A stretch of DNA of 8,121 bases from Phenylobacterium sp. (GTDB lineage: Bacteria > Pseudomonadota > Alphaproteobacteria > Caulobacterales > Caulobacteraceae): positions 1 through 8,121 of the forward strand of contig JAHUZY010000330.1 in assembly GCA_019264505.1 (NCBI GenBank). Direction: 5' to 3'. Below, piece after piece: positions 5,902 through 8,121 of this stretch (position 1 is the stretch's first letter; each line of letters begins with the position of its first letter). The notes beneath the pieces were generated by a model, which saw nothing but the letters and a program-made list of their open reading frames with translations, did not search any database and was not told where the DNA came from. A program made the position numbers and the translations under genes.

Positions 5902-6027
5902 GAGAAGGCCCGGCCAGGGCGAGGATCACCTAAGGGATAACCCTGAGTGGGCGCGGCAGACGCGAAAGCCTATCCTTCGACCTGCCGGGCCAAACAGCGC
6001 CCGTCAGAGGTCGTTGAGGAAGCCGCC

Positions 6028-6870
6028 ATGTCAGAGATTTCCGCCAACACCGCCGCCCTGGGCGGCGTCCTGGTTCATGTGGAGCCCGGCGAGGCGTCCC
6101 GTGATCGTGTCCAGGTGGCCGCCGCCCTGGCCAGGTCCATGGGCGGCCGGCTGATCGGCCTGGGCGCGGAGATGGCCCAGCCCCTGGTGGCCAGCCCCTA
6201 TGGCGGGGTGAACACCGCCGAATGGGTGGTCGCCATGAACAAGCAGATTGATGACGATCTGATCGCCGCTCAGGCGGCGTTCAACCTGGACAGCGCAGGG
6301 GTCGACAGCGAGTGGCGCGCCATGCGCGAAATGCCAGCCCGGGCGCTCGCCTCAGCGGCCCGAGCCTGCGACGTGGTGGTGGTGAGCGCCCATCCGCAGA
6401 CCAACTACTACCGGGCCGCCGACCCGGCGGAGGTTGTGATGCGGAGCGGCCGGCCGGTCCTGGTGACGCCCGCCAAGGCAAGCCCGCTGGACGGCCGCGC
6501 CGTGGTGCTGGCCTGGAAGGACACCCGCGAAGCCCGCCGCGCCCTGCAGGATGGCCTGCTCTTCCTGCAGCGGGCCGAGCAGGTGGTGGTCGTGGCGGTC
6601 TGCGCCCAGGACGAAGCCGGCGCTGTCCAGCGCCAGGTCGATGACGTCATCGCCTATCTGTCCCGGCGCGGCGTTCGCGCCACGGCGAAGGTGAGCATCG
6701 CCCCGGACGCCGGCGTGGTCGGCGAACTGAATGCGACCGCCCAGGCGATCGGCGCCGATCTGATCATCGCAGGCGCCTACGGCCAGAGCCGCCTGCGGGA
6801 GTGGGTGTTCGGCGGCGTGACCCGCACCCTGATGGACGAGCCGACCTGCCACCTTCTGTTGAGTCACTGA
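6028..6870 (+). CDS. Tandem universal stress protein (two UspA domains)
   Basis: This predicts a 280-residue cytosolic protein. Residues 10-148 are a first, diverged Usp domain (GGVLVHVEPGEASRDRV, ending in CDVVVVSAHPQ and RPVLVTP). Residues 155-280 are a second domain (RAVVLAWKDTREARRALQDGLLFL) closing with ADLIIAGAYGQSRLREWVFGGVTRTLM, the G-2x-G-9x-G nucleotide-binding signature (Gly249, Gly252, Gly262), in which the usual G-S/T end is changed to G-G. ATP binding is therefore plausible but not assured. Proteins of this type aid survival under stress, stationary phase or low oxygen, without a defined reaction. I chose the ATG at 6028 because GAGGA (6016-6020) lies 7 bases upstream; the frame extends to an ATG at 5947, but that stretch has poor codon bias and no ribosome binding site. 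It is divergent from the Host_attach gene and converges on the LuxR gene. Confidence 0.92.
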   Translation: MSEISANTAALGGVLVHVEPGEASRDRVQVAAALARSMGGRLIGLGAEMAQPLVASPYGGVNTAEWVVAMNKQIDDDLIAAQAAFNLDSAGVDSEWRAMREMPARALASAARACDVVVVSAHPQTNYYRAADPAEVVMRSGRPVLVTPAKASPLDGRAVVLAWKDTREARRALQDGLLFLQRAEQVVVVAVCAQDEAGAVQRQVDDVIAYLSRRGVRATAKVSIAPDAGVVGELNATAQAIGADLIIAGAYGQSRLREWVFGGVTRTLMDEPTCHLLLSH

Positions 6871-6892
6871 CGCCCTGAGGACGCGGCCCGCG

Positions 6893-6917
6893 GAGCACGG
6901 CGTGTTCCCGTGGGCTC
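6893..6917. terminator. Possible bidirectional terminator between USP and LuxR genes
   Basis: In the 45-bp gap between convergent genes, GAGC-ACGG can pair with CCGT-GG-GCTC around a 7-base loop, giving 8 bp with a 2-base bulge. It overlaps the stop codon of the LuxR-type gene. No T-run is present. Position is the main argument for its being a terminator. Confidence 0.3.
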
Positions 6918-7539
6918 ACCCGTCCTGGCCGCCCAGCGCGCCTGGAAAGAGACGTGTGACCGCTTCAGTGCGGTTTCGCGCCCCGGCTACGCCCAGCACC
7001 GCCTGAACGTGCAGCTTCACCGTGGCGATGGAGATGCCCAGCGTCTTGGCGATCTCCTTGTTCGTGCGGCCCAGACGCATCTCCTCCAGCACTTCCCGCT
7101 GCCGTTTCGACAGGCGGTCGGTCGGCCCCTGCGCCGCCGAACCGATCGGCGCCTCGGCCTCTTCAAAGCAAGGGAAGTACTCTCCGCCGGCCAGGACCAG
7201 CCGGATCGCCGCGAGCATCAGCGGCGCCTCGTCGGTCTTGGGCAGTATGCCGGAAAAGCCATGGGCCCGGGCGCGGCGGGCCAGGGCCAGGTCCCGCTCA
7301 GGCGCCATCAGCAGGCGGCGAACGGCGGGCGCCGAGACGGACTCGGTCAGCACCTCCGCCAGTTCCGCAGCCGATAACGGATCGATCATCAGCAGTGAAA
7401 AGGGAGGGCTCTCGGCAAGCTCGCCCAAAGTCGCCGCCTCGGTCACCGCGCCCTCGCCCAACTCGCCAGACAGCAAAGTCGCCAGGGCCCGTCGGCAGAC
7501 CGGCTGACGACTTACAATCGCAACTCTGGTTTCACTCAC
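6916..7539 (-). CDS. LuxR/NarL-type response regulator with degenerate receiver
   Basis: This predicts 207 residues. Residues 4-120 are receiver-like: the first strand RVAIVSRQPV lacks the usual acidic pair (it has Ser-Arg-Gln), the phospho-acceptor position is kept (LLMIDP, Asp53), the conserved Thr/Ser is replaced (LLMAP), and the lysine is kept (ILPKT, Lys101). Residues 139-197 are a clear GerE/LuxR DNA-binding domain (LSKRQREVLEEMRLGRTNKEIAKTLGISIATVKLHV). Loss of the magnesium-binding acids suggests activity that does not depend on normal phosphorylation. It lacks an autoinducer-binding domain and is not a quorum-sensing receptor. The start is GTG, forced by an in-frame TAA 7-9 bases upstream; only a weak GGCGAG site precedes it. 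The gene is divergent from a PAS sensor gene, a possible signalling partner. Confidence 0.88.
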   Translation of the reverse strand: MSETRVAIVSRQPVCRRALATLLSGELGEGAVTEAATLGELAESPPFSLLMIDPLSAAELAEVLTESVSAPAVRRLLMAPERDLALARRARAHGFSGILPKTDEAPLMLAAIRLVLAGGEYFPCFEEAEAPIGSAAQGPTDRLSKRQREVLEEMRLGRTNKEIAKTLGISIATVKLHVQAVLGVAGARNRTEAVTRLFPGALGGQDG

Positions 7540-7556
7540 AGTAATTTACTCGCCAT
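7536..7556 (-). other. Possible six-codon leader ORF overlapping the LuxR-type start
   Basis: ATG GCG AGT AAA TTA CTG TGA encodes MASKLL. Its TGA overlaps the GTG start of the regulator within the bases GTGA. Because that GTG has a weak ribosome binding site, coupled re-initiation is possible. A 7-codon frame can easily arise by chance. Confidence 0.2.
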
Positions 7557-7572
7557 ACGCGTGCGCCTGGAC

Positions 7573-7600
7573 ACTCAAGTGATCAAACCTCACTTTGAGT
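7573..7600. repeat. Imperfect inverted repeat upstream of the LuxR-type gene
   Basis: Arms ACTCAAGTGA and TCACTTTGAGT are complementary except for one extra T, around a 7-base centre. The repeat lies 34 bases before the GTG start of the regulator, where it could be an autoregulatory operator or a leader hairpin. The outer ACTCAA...TTGAGT halves match those of the palindrome at 4014-4034. Confidence 0.45.
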
Positions 7601-7610
7601 AGGGATATCC

Positions 7611-7624
7611 TTGATCTGCGTCAC
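7611..7624. promoter_or_regulatory. Crp/Fnr-family (FixK-like) site between LuxR-type and PAS genes
   Basis: TTGAT-CTGC-GTCAC differs by one spacer base from the site at 5888-5901. It is 72 bases from the regulator start on the minus strand and about 147 bases from the PAS gene start on the plus strand. Its centre, 7617.5, would put a class II start near 7576 on the minus strand, inside the inverted repeat at 7573-7600. Confidence 0.5.
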
Positions 7625-7625
7625 C

Positions 7626-7639
7626 TGGCCGCCCGGCCA
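7626..7639. repeat. Inverted repeat TGGCCG-CC-CGGCCA
   Basis: This is a perfect 6-bp dyad two bases after the Crp/Fnr-like site. It shares the pattern TGGCC-N4-GGCCA with 3981-3994. It is GC-rich, so chance is a real possibility. The remainder of the gap (7640-7770) shows no clear element except GGGAG at 7754-7758 before the PAS gene. Confidence 0.3.
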
Positions 7640-7770
7640 TGACCATTCGGCGCAGTTCAGGTCAACCGGCGATGGCGGTCCGCTCACCAGGGCCGCGGCT
7701 TGGCCATGAGGTGGGATTTATCCGGGAAACGAACTGGGAAAGGCTCACGAGACGGGAGCTGAAGCCACTC

Positions 7771-8121
7771 ATGAGCCAAATGGAGACCGGACCGATTGCG
7801 TCCTCGTCGGTGTCTGGAGCGCCTGACCTGCTGGTCAGCGAGTTCCTGCAGGGCGACTTCGCCTTCATGGTGCTGGACTTCGACGCCGAGCTTCGGTTCG
7901 TCGGCGGGGCCTGCGCCCTGCCCGGGGGCGCGGCGGGCAAGGCGCCCTGCACGGCCGGGGCGCGACTGGCCCACCTGTTCACGCCCAGCGACCTGGAGCA
8001 GCTGGAGCCGCTGATCTCCGACGCGCTACAAGCCCGTCCAGGCGCCATCAGGATCGTCTCAGGTTACGGCGCCGAAGCCCGGACTCTTAAGCTTGGCCTC
8101 CTGCCTCGCTGCCAGGGAGAT
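7771..8121 (+). CDS. PAS-domain sensor protein, N-terminal part (cut by window end)
   Basis: The frame is open through 117 codons to the window edge. Residues about 22-117 read as a PAS domain: FMVLDFDAELRFVGG as the first hairpin, a Gly/Ala-rich helix region, ARLAHLFTPSDLEQLEPLISDALQARPG as the central helices, and IRIVSGYGAEARTLKLGLLP as the last strands. There is no N-terminal membrane segment, so sensing should be cytosolic. The output domain lies beyond the window; a histidine kinase or a diguanylate cyclase are the usual choices. GGGAG (7754-7758) is 12 bases before the ATG at 7771. A second ATG at 7780 and an upstream in-frame GTG at 7711 are alternatives, but codons 7711-7770 lack the third-position GC of real genes here. 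Cysteines at residues 48, 60 and 114 are visible; no ligand can be assigned. Confidence 0.72.
   Translation, partial: MSQMETGPIASSSVSGAPDLLVSEFLQGDFAFMVLDFDAELRFVGGACALPGGAAGKAPCTAGARLAHLFTPSDLEQLEPLISDALQARPGAIRIVSGYGAEARTLKLGLLPRCQGD

Noticed and set aside
5947..6027. Upstream ATG for the universal stress protein
   Set aside because: The extra 27 residues have no resemblance to the family, and GAGGA lies 7 bases before the ATG at 6028.
6916..7539. LuxR-type protein as a quorum-sensing receptor
   Set aside because: The N-terminal domain is receiver-like and has no autoinducer-binding pattern; no luxI-type gene is present in the window.
7711..7770. GTG start 20 codons upstream for the PAS gene
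   Set aside because: The stretch lacks the third-position GC seen in the rest of the gene and has no clear ribosome binding site, though it cannot be fully excluded.

Overview
The window is GC-rich and tightly packed and comes from an alphaproteobacterium, most likely one of the Caulobacterales (Caulobacter, Phenylobacterium or Brevundimonas type). The evidence is a DUF1134/EipA gene, a full CtrA-type TTAA-N7-TTAA box, a chemoreceptor whose signalling tip reads [16 protein letters not shown], and strong third-position GC. The genus cannot be fixed from sequence alone. No RNA gene, CRISPR array, insertion sequence or phage gene was found.

Left part (1-3797, all minus strand). In transcription order there is a soluble PAS-HAMP-like methyl-accepting chemotaxis protein (3797-2295), a secreted PHP-domain metallohydrolase of the CehA/McbA type (2229-715), and an EipA/DUF1134 envelope protein with a lipobox (616 to the window edge, with only a short C-terminal piece missing). 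A 10-bp perfect hairpin separates the first two. A CtrA box lies just upstream of eipA, so eipA probably has its own cell-cycle-controlled promoter.

Middle (3798-5381). A 339-bp divergent intergenic region is rich in palindromes. It is followed by a plus-strand gene for an unrecognised 414-residue protein whose C-terminal half looks like an EAL domain without catalytic residues.

Right part (5385-8121). Two divergent pairs meet tail to tail. The first is a Host_attach-family protein (minus) and a tandem universal stress protein (plus). The second is a LuxR/NarL-type regulator with a degenerate receiver (minus) and the start of a PAS sensor protein (plus, cut by the window end). Each divergent gap holds a nearly identical Crp/Fnr-family-like site, TTGATCTG(T/C)GTCAC. 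My inference is a small oxygen-, redox- or energy-responsive regulon: a PAS sensor, an atypical output regulator and stress effectors under one FixK/Fnr-like regulator. The gap before the EAL-like gene and the gap before the LuxR/PAS pair also share two palindrome types (ACTCAA...TTGAGT and TGGCC-N4-GGCCA), which may tie the unknown gene to the same circuit.
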